Positions 35,279 through 44,113 of a stretch of 64,000 nt of DNA are shown piece by piece; positions within the stretch are counted from its first letter, which is position 1; every line of letters begins with the position of its first letter. The notes under the pieces are model-generated. The model had not been told where the DNA came from and searched no databases. It saw only the letters and a program-made list of their open reading frames with translations. A program made the translations under genes and the position numbers. The stretch is from Acinetobacter sp. B51(2017) (lineage in GTDB: Bacteria > Pseudomonadota > Gammaproteobacteria > Pseudomonadales > Moraxellaceae), in the NCBI RefSeq assembly GCF_003711395.1, contig NZ_PJRJ01000007.1:46788-110787 (forward strand). Direction: 5' to 3'.

Positions 35279-36913
35279 GTGAACATTCGTCGCGTTCCAA
35301 TTGCCTTGCGCTTATTTTTGACCGTCTTATTTGCATCCTTGCTGATTACTACAGTGAGTTTAGGCGTGTTGCATTGGACCATGCAAAAAAACTTTGCGCG
35401 TTATGTCGCAGATGTAGAGATGCAAAAGCTTGATTTATTAGTCAATAATTTAAGTGGTGTCTACAGTATGCACCATGATTGGGGCAATGCCATTCAAGCA
35501 CAAATTCTTCAAATTGAAGGCGAAGCAGGGCCAGAGGACTATGATCGTTTGTCACGTTGGTGGTTAAGGCGTCAGTATGATATTGCCCAGCAGCAACGCT
35601 ATTTTGAAGAACACCGCTTAATGAATGTCGCAGCTGCGGTAAATAGCAACAGCCAAACTCAAAGTGTAATTGACCCAGAAGAGCTACGCCATATTGAGCT
35701 GAATTTGCCTTCAGAATATGTGCCTTTTGAGGGTTTAAACTTTCCACTCAATATGAGTAGTTTTCGTAGCGATCAAAAACAAAACAATGATGGCAAAAAA
35801 CAGTTTATTTCCATGCCTGACCGTTTAGGTTTGGGAACGCGTTTAGGTTTATACGATGCTAAAAAACAATTTATTGTCGGTGAACCATCGCCCGCACAAA
35901 CCTCATGGCGACCGATTGTTGTAGATCAAAAAGTGGTGGGTTATTTAGCCTTAAAACCTGTCTTAGAACAAGACGATGCCTTAAGTATTAATTTCTTTAG
36001 TAATCAAAAACGCTATTTATTTTTAATCTATGGCTTAAGTTTCCTAGCCAGTTTAATTGTGGCGCTGTTATTAGCCACTTATTTTAAAAAGCCGATTCAA
36101 CGTTTGTTAAATGGCACACGCGAATTAACCAAAGGCAACTATCAGCATCAAGTGATGGTGAATCGTAATGATGAACTGGGTGATTTATCGCAGCAACTTA
36201 ATCAATTGGCGTCTATTTTAGACCAACATGAAACCTCACGTCGTCAGTGGGTCGCAGATACTTCACATGAGCTCAAAACCCCGCTTGCGGTATTACAAGC
36301 GCAAATTGAAGCGATGCAAGATGGGATTCGTAAAGCCACACCAGAACATTTAGGTGCCATGTTGCGTCAAGTGACAAGTTTAAAGAAACTCACCAAAGAT
36401 TTAGCCGATTTAGCCCAAGCTGATGCGCAGCAACTGAGTTGTTACTTTACCAGTGTTAATCCTTGGCAAGTGATTCAGCAAGAAGTTGAAAACTTTAAGC
36501 CAAGTTTTGCACAGGCTAATATTCAACTCAGTGCGACAGGGCAAGATGCTACGTTACAATTAGATGTCGACCGCTTTAAGCAAATTATGGTCAACTTAAT
36601 TGGCAATAGCTTGCGTTATACCGATGCCGAAGGCCAAGTGCAGATTCACACGCATGAAAGCGCTGATGAATGGACAGTATATGTCGATGATAGTCCGCTT
36701 GGTCTGAGTGATGAACAATTAGTGCGTTTGGGTGAGCGTTTCTATCGCGTGGATGATTCACGCACGCGTGCCACAGGCGGTACGGGCTTAGGTTTGGCAT
36801 TATCACGCCAAATTGCACAGGCCCTAGGGGGTACATTAAGTTTTGAACATTCTCCTTTAGGTGGTTTGCGTTGCAAATTGACCTTTCCAAAAACATTGCA
36901 AAATCAAGGATAA
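35279..36913 (+). CDS. baeS: Envelope-stress sensor histidine kinase BaeS
   Basis: I use the GTG at 35279 (NIRRVPIALRLFL; 544 residues) because AGAGAG lies at the right distance and the upstream 24 codons look non-coding. TM helices at about 10-32 and 243-263 flank a periplasmic sensor domain of about 210 residues, larger than the E. coli one. Then HAMP (about 264-320), HisKA with DTSHELKTPLAVLQ (His330), N box NLIGNSLRYT and glycine motif GGTGLGLALSRQI. The sole partner, baeR, begins 7 bases after its stop. In Acinetobacter baumannii BaeSR controls efflux pumps such as AdeABC; that is family knowledge, not seen here. Confidence 0.85.
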   Translation: MNIRRVPIALRLFLTVLFASLLITTVSLGVLHWTMQKNFARYVADVEMQKLDLLVNNLSGVYSMHHDWGNAIQAQILQIEGEAGPEDYDRLSRWWLRRQYDIAQQQRYFEEHRLMNVAAAVNSNSQTQSVIDPEELRHIELNLPSEYVPFEGLNFPLNMSSFRSDQKQNNDGKKQFISMPDRLGLGTRLGLYDAKKQFIVGEPSPAQTSWRPIVVDQKVVGYLALKPVLEQDDALSINFFSNQKRYLFLIYGLSFLASLIVALLLATYFKKPIQRLLNGTRELTKGNYQHQVMVNRNDELGDLSQQLNQLASILDQHETSRRQWVADTSHELKTPLAVLQAQIEAMQDGIRKATPEHLGAMLRQVTSLKKLTKDLADLAQADAQQLSCYFTSVNPWQVIQQEVENFKPSFAQANIQLSATGQDATLQLDVDRFKQIMVNLIGNSLRYTDAEGQVQIHTHESADEWTVYVDDSPLGLSDEQLVRLGERFYRVDDSRTRATGGTGLGLALSRQIAQALGGTLSFEHSPLGGLRCKLTFPKTLQNQG

Positions 36914-36919
36914 CTCAAC

Positions 36920-37606
36920 ATGAAACATATTATGCTGGTGGAAGATGAGGTTGAACTCGCCCAGTTGGTACGTGACTATTTAGAAGCAGCCGGCTTAGAG
37001 GTCAGTATGTTTCATGATGGTCAAGAAGCTTACGATAGCTTCTTACAACGTAAACCGAATTTAATGATTTTAGATCTGATGGTGCCACGCATGGATGGCC
37101 TAACCATTTGCCGTAAAGTGCGTGAACAGTCGGATTTACCGATTATCATGACCACAGCACGTACCGAAGAAATTGACCGTGTACTGGGTTTAAACATGGG
37201 TGCCGATGATTACGTGTGTAAGCCATTTAGCCCGAAAGAATTGGTGGCGCGCGTGCAAGCAGTGTTGCGTCGTTTAGACCGTAAAGCGGAACCAGAACAA
37301 AACAGCTTATTCCGCATGGACAAAGGTCAGCAGCGTATTTGGTATCAACAAAAGCCACTGAACTTAACGCCAACCGAATTCCGTTTATTGGAACTGTTTT
37401 TAGAGCATGTCGGACAAGTCTATTCGCGTGCCCAATTGCTAGATCATATTAATCCAGACAGTTTTGATGTGGCAGACCGCGTGATTGATAGTCATATCAA
37501 AAACTTACGCCGTAAAATTTCTGATGCTGCCGAAACAGGCAACCGTCATGAATGGATTCAAGCGGTGTATGGCGTGGGCTACCGTTTTGAATATCCTGAA
37601 GACTAA
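36920..37606 (+). CDS. baeR: Response regulator BaeR (OmpR/PhoB family)
   Basis: 228 residues: a receiver domain (about 1-118) with acidic pocket VEDE near 7 and phospho-acceptor Asp near 51 in LMILDLMVPRMDG, Thr in IMTTA and Lys in YVCKPFSPKEL; then a winged-helix DNA-binding domain (about 130-227) with LTPTEFRLLELFLEHVGQVYSR and RVIDSHIKNLRRKI. It forms an operon with baeS, 7 bases apart. The strong terminator downstream ends the operon. Confidence 0.88.
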   Translation: MKHIMLVEDEVELAQLVRDYLEAAGLEVSMFHDGQEAYDSFLQRKPNLMILDLMVPRMDGLTICRKVREQSDLPIIMTTARTEEIDRVLGLNMGADDYVCKPFSPKELVARVQAVLRRLDRKAEPEQNSLFRMDKGQQRIWYQQKPLNLTPTEFRLLELFLEHVGQVYSRAQLLDHINPDSFDVADRVIDSHIKNLRRKISDAAETGNRHEWIQAVYGVGYRFEYPED

Positions 37607-37623
37607 ACTTTAAGTCTGCATAT

Positions 37624-37656
37624 AAAAAGCGAACTGATTCACTGGTTCGCTTTTTT
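37624..37656 (+). terminator. Terminator after baeR
   Basis: AAAAGCGAAC/GTTCGCTTTT stem with a 10-base loop, then T run. The rest of the 190-base gap to the permease shows no clear feature. Confidence 0.87.
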
Positions 37657-37797
37657 ATTTATCTTTAAAAAAATTATAAATAATAATCAAAGAATTAATT
37701 TGCTTTTCAGCATGACCACTCAACACATGAGCGATGGGCGCTAGGTGAATAGAAGCACAGGCTTTACAATTTAGGTTTTTAACCTTGAGAGTGTGTT

Positions 37798-39153
37798 TTG
37801 GACAGCGAGACGCCAAAGCTGCAGCGCCGTTTAAAGAACCGTCATATCCAACTCATCGCCATGGGTGGGGCAATTGGTACGGGGCTTTTTTTAGGTTCAG
37901 CACATATTATCCAATCAGCAGGTCCATCGATTATTTTGGGCTACATGATTGGTGGTTTAATTGCCTTTTTAATTATGCGTCAATTGGGCGAAATGATCGT
38001 ACATGAACCCGTGACTGGTTCATTTAGTTATTTTGCCTTTAAATATTGGGGTAAATTTTCAGGCTTTTTAACTGGTTGGAACTACTGGATTTTATATATT
38101 TTAGTCGCCATGACGGAACTGACCGCCATTGGTAAATATATCAATTATTGGTGGCCAGAAATTCCAGCGTGGGCGTCGGTGTTGTTTTTCTTTGTCTTAG
38201 TGACAGTGATGAACTTAGCCAATGTCAAAATTTACGGAGAATCCGAATTTTGGCTCTCTCTGATTAAAGTCCTCGCGATTGTGATGATGATTTTGTTTGG
38301 GGTGTATTTGCTCTTTACTGCCGATGTCAACTCAAGCGCATCGATCAGTAATTTGTGGGCACATGGCGGCTTTTTCCCTAATGGCTTCGAAGGGCTATTT
38401 TATATGTTGGCCTTTATGATGTTTGCTTTTGGCGGCATCGAGCTAATTAGTATGGCCGCAGCAGAAACCGAAAATCCAGATCACAATATTCCTAAAGCAG
38501 TTAATCAAACTGTGATTCGGGTGTTCTTATTCTATATTTGCTCGTTGGCGATCTTACTGTCGTTAGTGCCTTGGAATCAGCTGAATTTAGGTGACTTAGA
38601 ACATAGTCCGTTTGTAATGATTTTTAATCTGATGGGCATTGATTGGGCAGCACATTTACTCAACTTTATTATTTTAACCGCATCACTTTCGGTATGTAAC
38701 AGTGGCATGTATGCCAATAGCCGTATGCTGTTGGGACTCGCAGAACAAGGCAATGCGCCTAAACTCTTTAAACAGGTCAATAGCAAAGGGATTCCAGTAC
38801 CAGCGGTCCTGTTTTCTGCCTTACTGATTTTTGGTTGCGTGTTACTCAACTACTTTGTGCCAGAAAAAGCCTTAAGTTATTTAATTTATATTGTAGTGGC
38901 AGCGGCTGTGCTGAATTGGGTGATGATTAGTCTAATTCATCTCAAATTTAGACAAGCGATGCGCAAGCAGGGAATTCAATCTAAGTTTCCGGCATTATTT
39001 GCGCCGTTCACGAACTATTTAGTTTTAGCTTTTATGGCGGTGATTTTATATGTGATGTGGATGCAAGGTTTTATGCTCTCTGTACTGATGCTACCTGTGT
39101 GGATAGGGATTTTATTTATCTTATTTAAACTGCTAAATCAGCAAAAAGCGTAA
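37798..39153 (+). CDS. Amino acid permease (APC superfamily, AroP/CycA type)
   Basis: 451-residue, 12-TM amino-acid/proton symporter. The start is a TTG at 37798 (DSETPKLQRRLKNRHIQ), with GAGAG seven bases upstream; the next Met is residue 22, inside the conserved N-terminal segment, so the TTG is preferred. The family signature LKNRHIQLIAMGGAIGTGLFLGSA (pieces at 13-35), YWILYILVAMTELTAIGKY and the GGIELISMAAAETENP stretch near 221 fit D-serine/D-alanine/glycine or aromatic amino-acid carriers. The exact substrate is not predictable. It is monocistronic, with a terminator downstream. Confidence 0.85.
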   Translation: MDSETPKLQRRLKNRHIQLIAMGGAIGTGLFLGSAHIIQSAGPSIILGYMIGGLIAFLIMRQLGEMIVHEPVTGSFSYFAFKYWGKFSGFLTGWNYWILYILVAMTELTAIGKYINYWWPEIPAWASVLFFFVLVTVMNLANVKIYGESEFWLSLIKVLAIVMMILFGVYLLFTADVNSSASISNLWAHGGFFPNGFEGLFYMLAFMMFAFGGIELISMAAAETENPDHNIPKAVNQTVIRVFLFYICSLAILLSLVPWNQLNLGDLEHSPFVMIFNLMGIDWAAHLLNFIILTASLSVCNSGMYANSRMLLGLAEQGNAPKLFKQVNSKGIPVPAVLFSALLIFGCVLLNYFVPEKALSYLIYIVVAAAVLNWVMISLIHLKFRQAMRKQGIQSKFPALFAPFTNYLVLAFMAVILYVMWMQGFMLSVLMLPVWIGILFILFKLLNQQKA

Positions 39154-39154
39154 T

Positions 39155-39185
39155 AAAAAATGGACTCCATAGAGTCCATTTTTTT
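39155..39185. terminator. Bidirectional terminator between permease and selO
   Basis: AAAAAATGGACTC/GAGTCCATTTTTT stem with CATA loop. It ends both convergent genes. Confidence 0.92.
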
Positions 39186-39195
39186 ATCTTTAAAC

Positions 39196-40641
39196 CTAGC
39201 TAGAACAACTGACCACTAATTCAGGTTGATCACTCGGTAGAGGTGCTAAATCTTCGGCGCGTTCTAATTCAGGCTGTTGGCTAAATGGTGTGCTGAGTAA
39301 CTTAAACAGACGTTCGACTTCAGAAAAATCATTACCTTCCGCCAGTTCAATTGCTTTTTGCGCCATATGGTTGCGCAAAATATAGTGTGGATTGACTTCA
39401 GTCATACGCTGATTTAAAGCCTCAATATCTTGATGTTCACGAATACTGTGATATTGGCTTAAGAAACTTTCAAATTGACGACGATCTAGACAATCATCAA
39501 GCAGCGCCGTGTAGTCTTGGTTTTGCAAGCGAATAAAGCTTTGCGTGTAATCAAGCTGCTCGCTTTGCAAAATACGTAAAAATGCCATGGCGCAATCAAA
39601 GCTGTCTTTATGGAAACTTGGCAAGCCCATTTTTTCCGCTAAGCCAAACTTATAATGTTCTAAGAAAGTGGGTTCAAAGTGTTCTAAACAGGCAGCTAAA
39701 TCTTGTTTCCACTGCTCTTTATCATAGCCTTCAGGACACAAAGGTACCAGATTATTCAGCCATTGCCAAAGATTCCAATGTCCCATACTCGGTTGATTTT
39801 GATACGCGTAACGCCCTTGATGGTCAGAATGATTGTTAATCCAATGAGGACGGAAGCGTTCCATAAAACCAAATGGGCCAAAATCAAGCGTTGAACCAGT
39901 GATATTTAAGTTATCGGTATTCATCACGCCATGTGCAAAACCGACCAATTGCCAGTGACTAATCATCACCGCAGTACGCTGAATCACACGAGTAGCAAAA
40001 GCTAAAATCGGCTGTTCTGCACTTAAGCATTCAGGATAATGCCATTCGATACATTTTTGTGTGAATTCAGGCAGTAAATCAGCTTGATACTGATTAATCC
40101 ATTCAAAATGGCCTAAACGAATATGGCAATCTGAGGTGCGTAGCAACATCGCGCCACGTTCTAATTTTTCGCGTTGCACACCTTGATCTGATGAGGTGAA
40201 CCCGACCGCATTACTTGCAGGAATCCCTAAACTATTTAAGGCATGACCGGCTAAATATTCACGAATGGTCGAGCGTAGTACAGCACGGCCATCGCCCATA
40301 CGTGAATAAGGGGTTAAACCGGCACCTTTTAAATGTAGGTCAATGGTTTGATTATTTTTATCTAGGATTTGCGCGATGAGTAGCCCACGACCATCGCCTA
40401 ATTGTCCGGCCCACTGACCAAATTGGTGACCCGCATAGACCATGGCTAAAGGGGGAAACTCAGCAAAGGTTTTTTGCCCGCTACAAATCTCTACCCATGC
40501 TGCTTGATCTTGTTCTGACCAATTTAGTTGTTCAGCCAAAGCCTGATTAAAGTGTCCCGCTTTGGCACCGTGCAAAGGGCTAGGGTCTTGCTGATGGTAC
40601 AGTTTAGGATTGAGAGTTGGATAACGGGAATTAAATTGCAT
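39196..40641 (-). CDS. selO: Protein adenylyltransferase SelO
   Basis: 481-residue pseudokinase-fold enzyme (YdiU family) that attaches AMP to Ser/Thr/Tyr of target proteins. Visible signatures are AGHQFGQWAGQLGDGRGLLI near 70-89, KGAGLTPYSRMGDGRAVLRS near 105, REYLAGHALNSLGIPASNAV and GVMNTDNLNITGSTLDFGPFG near 240-260. The C-terminus ends VSCSS, where eukaryotic homologues carry selenocysteine (Sec-Ser-Ser). In bacteria the family is tied to oxidative stress. Length matches. The gene is monocistronic and convergent with the permease. Confidence 0.93.
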   Translation of the reverse strand: MQFNSRYPTLNPKLYHQQDPSPLHGAKAGHFNQALAEQLNWSEQDQAAWVEICSGQKTFAEFPPLAMVYAGHQFGQWAGQLGDGRGLLIAQILDKNNQTIDLHLKGAGLTPYSRMGDGRAVLRSTIREYLAGHALNSLGIPASNAVGFTSSDQGVQREKLERGAMLLRTSDCHIRLGHFEWINQYQADLLPEFTQKCIEWHYPECLSAEQPILAFATRVIQRTAVMISHWQLVGFAHGVMNTDNLNITGSTLDFGPFGFMERFRPHWINNHSDHQGRYAYQNQPSMGHWNLWQWLNNLVPLCPEGYDKEQWKQDLAACLEHFEPTFLEHYKFGLAEKMGLPSFHKDSFDCAMAFLRILQSEQLDYTQSFIRLQNQDYTALLDDCLDRRQFESFLSQYHSIREHQDIEALNQRMTEVNPHYILRNHMAQKAIELAEGNDFSEVERLFKLLSTPFSQQPELERAEDLAPLPSDQPELVVSCSS

Positions 40642-40683
40642 AAAGTAAAATACTCATAAATTTAAGCGCCACTATAACAAACA

Positions 40684-40703
40684 AAGCCCCGATTTCGGGG
40701 CTT
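40684..40703 (-). terminator. Terminator of the desaturase gene
   Basis: AAGCCCCG/CGGGGCTT stem with ATTT loop; on the minus strand TTTGTTTGTT follows. It is just downstream of the desaturase stop. Confidence 0.75.
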
Positions 40704-40709
40704 ATGCAA

Positions 40710-41873
40710 TTAGGCTGCGCTATTCTTTTTTAAGCTACGCATGACGTGATTTAATGCTTCACGATGCTGTGCCAAGCGTTGTTCCACTTGGTGGAATTCA
40801 GCTTTCAGTTTGTCATCCATTTGGTGAATTTTTTCCGCCACAGCCGCTTTTTTATGTTGAATTTCTTGCTCTTTGAGCTTAGCCCAATCATTTAAAGTTT
40901 GGCTAAAGGCTTCGTATTCTTGCGAAATACGTTGCTTGGCTTGGGCAATATCATCTGTCACATTGTGACCGTAGACCGCTAAATCTTGCTCGGCATATTT
41001 AAACTTCATCGCCAGTTCAGCTTTTTTAATATTAAAGCTTGGAATACGACGTAAGTTTTTGGCTAAACCGAGTTTCGAGCAGCTCCAAATCAACCATTTA
41101 GTTGGGTCATATTGCCACCATTTTACCCCGTTACGATAATCGTATTGGAAGATATGGTGATAGTTATGATAACCCTCGCCCCATGTTGCCACAGCTAAGA
41201 AGAAGTTATCGCGTGCGGTATTTTCGTCGGTATAAGGACGTGTACCCCACATATGACACAATGAGTTAATAAAGAACGTGACATGATGGCTTAAAATCAA
41301 ACGTACTAAACCACCCAACAACACTACGCCCCATACATCACCGACTGCCCAACCAAGCGGCAGTAAAATCGCAGCATGTACGGCAATCACTAAAGGCACA
41401 TAGTATTTATGTTGGAACATCACGATTTTATCGTTTTGTAAATCAGGTGCATTTTTATAGTTTGGCTCTGCCGCAGGATAGTCGCGTAACATCCAACCTA
41501 AGTGTGCATACCAAAAGCCGTTATTAATTGAATACGGGTCTTTTTCGATATCATCGACATGACGGTGATGAGTACGGTGTCCTGAACCCCAATACAAAAT
41601 ACTATTTTGTACCGCAAAGGTTCCCATCAGCATTAAAATAATCTTTAATGGTGTAGTGGCTTCATAAGCACGATGTGCCCATAAACGGTGGTAACCTGCT
41701 GTAATCCCTAAACTGCTGACGCCTAAAAGCACAACCATACTGATCCAAGCTGCAAGGCTAAAATCATGGTTCATGGCATATAAAGGAATGGCAATGACGG
41801 CAACAATAGGTAAAAAGACTAAAGCAAAAACGGCAACCCAGTTAATCGGGGCTTGGGGTAGGGGAGGATTCAT
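40710..41873 (-). CDS. Acyl-CoA/acyl-lipid delta-9-type fatty acid desaturase
   Basis: Membrane di-iron desaturase. I start at the ATG at 41873 (MNPPLPQAPINWVAVF; 387 residues); upstream in-frame starts are a TTG at 41945 and an ATG at 41930 and lack good ribosome sites. Three histidine boxes are present: HRLWAH near 64, HRTHH near 101 and HNYHH near 243, with four TM helices in two hairpins. The C-terminal ~90 residues form a charged coiled coil, an extension beyond the usual core. It introduces a double bond into saturated acyl chains, adjusting membrane fluidity. TATAAT on the minus strand at 41964-41969 may be its -10. Confidence 0.88.
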   Translation of the reverse strand: MNPPLPQAPINWVAVFALVFLPIVAVIAIPLYAMNHDFSLAAWISMVVLLGVSSLGITAGYHRLWAHRAYEATTPLKIILMLMGTFAVQNSILYWGSGHRTHHRHVDDIEKDPYSINNGFWYAHLGWMLRDYPAAEPNYKNAPDLQNDKIVMFQHKYYVPLVIAVHAAILLPLGWAVGDVWGVVLLGGLVRLILSHHVTFFINSLCHMWGTRPYTDENTARDNFFLAVATWGEGYHNYHHIFQYDYRNGVKWWQYDPTKWLIWSCSKLGLAKNLRRIPSFNIKKAELAMKFKYAEQDLAVYGHNVTDDIAQAKQRISQEYEAFSQTLNDWAKLKEQEIQHKKAAVAEKIHQMDDKLKAEFHQVEQRLAQHREALNHVMRSLKKNSAA

Positions 41874-42067
41874 CTCCAACAACGCTCCTAGGACCAGCGG
41901 CTCACCTAAATCGGTGCAGATGCTAAGCATATTAGCATGAGCCAAGAGCTAGACTCTAGTATTATTATACGTTTGTATTGTAGGAAACAGTAACAGAATA
42001 TCCACCCTCATCTATGTCAGTAAAAGCATAGCCTTGCAGGGACAGATAAAAAAAGGATGAACGTCGT

Positions 42068-42553
42068 ATGTTGCAATCTAAGTTTTTAAAAGTAAATGGT
42101 TTTTTGTGTTTAGGTCTGATTTTGGTTGCTTGTCAAAGTAGCCCCCCAACAACCCAAAAAAACACCACATATCGCAGCAGCCAAGAGCGACCATTAAACG
42201 TGATTCGTAGTAGCGATGGCTTACAAGACATTGCTTGGCAAATTAAGCAAATTCACGGTAAGCCTGCGCGTTTTTACGGACAAATGCCAAGCTTAAAGCT
42301 CAATTCACAATTGGGAGTATTACAAGGGCATACGGGCTGTAATAGTATTCATGGGCGCTATGTCTTACAAACAGCACAAAAAAGTCTGTCTTTAGAGGCC
42401 AAAGCTGGACATTACAGTTGTGATCAAGCCTTAGCACAGGAGGCAGAATTAGCAGATGCTTTAGCCAGTGTGCGACGCTATCAAGTCAGTGGTCAGCAAT
42501 TAATTTTATTGGATCAACGTGGTCGTAGCGTGATTGTGGCGCAAAAGCCCTAA
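42068..42553 (+). CDS. META-domain lipoprotein (HslJ-like)
   Basis: 161 residues with a lipoprotein signal (lipobox LILVAC, Cys22) and a C-terminal META domain (about 50-158): WQIKQIHGKPARFYGQMPSLKL, GHTGCNSIHGRYVL near 91, and LSLEAKAGHYSCDQALAQEAEL. The G-C-N and paired-Cys pattern is typical of META/HslJ proteins, which sit in the envelope and are linked to heat or novobiocin tolerance in E. coli. AGGATGAACGTCGT precedes the ATG. It is divergent from the desaturase. Role inferred from family only. Confidence 0.8.
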   Translation: MLQSKFLKVNGFLCLGLILVACQSSPPTTQKNTTYRSSQERPLNVIRSSDGLQDIAWQIKQIHGKPARFYGQMPSLKLNSQLGVLQGHTGCNSIHGRYVLQTAQKSLSLEAKAGHYSCDQALAQEAELADALASVRRYQVSGQQLILLDQRGRSVIVAQKP

Positions 42554-42583
42554 GCATAAAGCGCGATGCATCAGGGCTTTTTT
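42543..42583 (+). terminator. Terminator overlapping the META-lipoprotein stop codon
   Basis: AAAAGCCCT (42543-42551) pairs with AGGGCTTTT (42573-42581) across a 21-base loop; the 5' arm contains the last codons of the gene and a T run follows. Confidence 0.7.
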
Positions 42584-42588
42584 AGGTT

Positions 42589-43302
42589 TTAGAGCTGCTC
42601 TAACATCAGCTTTGGGTAGTCAGTAATTAAGCCCTGTACGCCAAGGTCGCGCAATTTTTTCGCACGTTCAGGTTCATTTACTGTCCAAACACTGATATTG
42701 AGTTTGGCATCATGCGTGGCTTGAATGAGCTCATCAGTGGCTAGTTCATTCATCCAACCAATTTGGCAACATCCTAAAGCTAAAGCATCTTCAATGGCTT
42801 GTGCGCCACGGGTATCTTCAATCAGTAAACCGCGTTTAAAATTTGAATTTTGTTGTTGTAGAGCAGTATGAATTTTAGGGTCAAAACTGGTAATGATTGC
42901 GCTTTGTTCAAAACCGCGCAATTGCTGTTGTAGGGTTTGAGTGAGTTGAAAAGCATGTTGTTCTGAAGCCACAGCTTTCACTTCGACTTCAATATGATCA
43001 AAGTTATAAATCACTTTTAGGGTTTGTTGTAACAGTGGTGTAGGCTCAAACTGATTCCATGTCGACCATGTTACGGCATGGTTATATTGGGCTAAATCGG
43101 TGGCATCGCATTCGTATAATTGTTTCTCTTGTCCTGTGGTACGTAGCATTTGATCATCGTGCATAACAATCAAGGCATGATCTTTGAGTTGTCTTACATC
43201 AAATTCTACGCCACGAATGCCTAAATCTTGAATATATTGAAAGCCGCCGAGCGTGTTTTCTGGTGCTTCACCACGCGCACCGCGATGACCAATTATGCGC
43301 AT
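42589..43302 (-). CDS. Glycerophosphodiester phosphodiesterase (GDPD family)
   Basis: 237-residue cytoplasmic TIM-barrel enzyme (no signal peptide, so UgpQ-like rather than periplasmic GlpQ). The N-terminal GHRGARGEAPENT carries the catalytic His6 and metal-binding Glu; VEFDVRQLKDHALIVMHDD supplies Glu/Asp ligands and the second catalytic His near 47. The C-terminal SVWTVNEPERAKKLRDLGVQGLITDYP is also diagnostic. It hydrolyses glycerophosphodiesters to glycerol 3-phosphate and an alcohol. It is followed by the adenosyltransferase gene upstream on the same strand, 134 bases away. Confidence 0.92.
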   Translation of the reverse strand: MRIIGHRGARGEAPENTLGGFQYIQDLGIRGVEFDVRQLKDHALIVMHDDQMLRTTGQEKQLYECDATDLAQYNHAVTWSTWNQFEPTPLLQQTLKVIYNFDHIEVEVKAVASEQHAFQLTQTLQQQLRGFEQSAIITSFDPKIHTALQQQNSNFKRGLLIEDTRGAQAIEDALALGCCQIGWMNELATDELIQATHDAKLNISVWTVNEPERAKKLRDLGVQGLITDYPKLMLEQL

Positions 43303-43436
43303 GTTAAACCTATACGTAACGGTGAAAAGGACATATTAAACAAGACAAATGACAAAAAAGTGACGCTATTTTGATCCAATCATGGGGAATTGCAAGCATG
43401 ATCGGATGAAATGTCATCTATGTTGAGGGGCTAAAT

Positions 43437-44021
43437 TTAGATGCTTTGGTTAATATTTTTTTGCCATAGCACTTCGTTGCCACCGCTTTGCAGTTGTAGC
43501 GTGCGCGATGCGACAAATAACCAATCTGATAAACGATTGAGTAGTTGTAAAGATGGCGCTTGAATATTTTGATCGCGTGTATGGACTGCCATTAAACGAC
43601 GTTCGGCACGGCGACAGACACTACGGGCTTGATGTGCAAAACTACAGGCTAAACTTCCCGCAGGTAAAATGAAGTCTTTGAGCATTGGTAGGGCTTCATT
43701 CATGTCATCAATATCATTTTCTAGATATTCAATTGAAATTGGCTGCACCAAATGAAAGTTTGGAATACAGACTTCACCGCCTAAATCAAATAACCAATGT
43801 TGAATTAAGCTTAATGATTTATCCCATTTGGCTTTTTGCGCTTCTGTTAAATCACTCAGGCTAATGTGTGAACGCAAGATGCCAATGCTTGAGTTAAGCT
43901 CATCAACATCGCCTAGCGCTTCAATGCGTAAATCATCTTTGGCCACGCGTGAGCCATCGCCTAAACCTGTGGTACCTGCATCACCTGTACGGGTATAAAT
44001 TTTACTTAAACGGTGTCCCAT
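43437..44021 (-). CDS. PduO-type ATP:cob(I)alamin adenosyltransferase
   Basis: 194 residues, four-helix bundle family. The N-terminal ATP-binding segment KIYTRTGDAGTTGLGDGSRV is near 7-26, DVDELNSSIGILRS near 38, and RSVCRRAERRLMAV near 135 is the classical PduO signature. It converts cob(I)alamin into adenosylcobalamin. It lies 92 bases downstream of btuB on the same strand, suggesting coupled uptake and activation under the cobalamin riboswitch, with a hairpin (44058-44087, AGAATCATG/CATGATTCT) in the gap that might limit read-through. No other B12 gene is visible here. Confidence 0.92.
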   Translation of the reverse strand: MGHRLSKIYTRTGDAGTTGLGDGSRVAKDDLRIEALGDVDELNSSIGILRSHISLSDLTEAQKAKWDKSLSLIQHWLFDLGGEVCIPNFHLVQPISIEYLENDIDDMNEALPMLKDFILPAGSLACSFAHQARSVCRRAERRLMAVHTRDQNIQAPSLQLLNRLSDWLFVASRTLQLQSGGNEVLWQKNINQSI

Positions 44022-44057
44022 GTGAGTTCCTTAAAATTTCAAATGCTGAATATGAAA

Positions 44058-44087
44058 AGAATCATGCCATAGCCATGACATGATTCT
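44058..44087. other. Inverted repeat between btuB and the adenosyltransferase gene
   Basis: AGAATCATG and CATGATTCT form a 9-bp stem around a 12-base loop. There is no T tract, so it is more likely an mRNA stability or processing hairpin than a terminator. Confidence 0.4.
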
Positions 44088-44113
44088 CAAAGGTATTTAT
44101 CAAAAGACTGAGC

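Noticed and set aside
43374..43406. Imperfect inverted repeat ATCCAATCATG/CATGATCGGAT between the GDPD and adenosyltransferase genes
   Set aside because: One mismatch and no T tract; weak evidence for a terminator.
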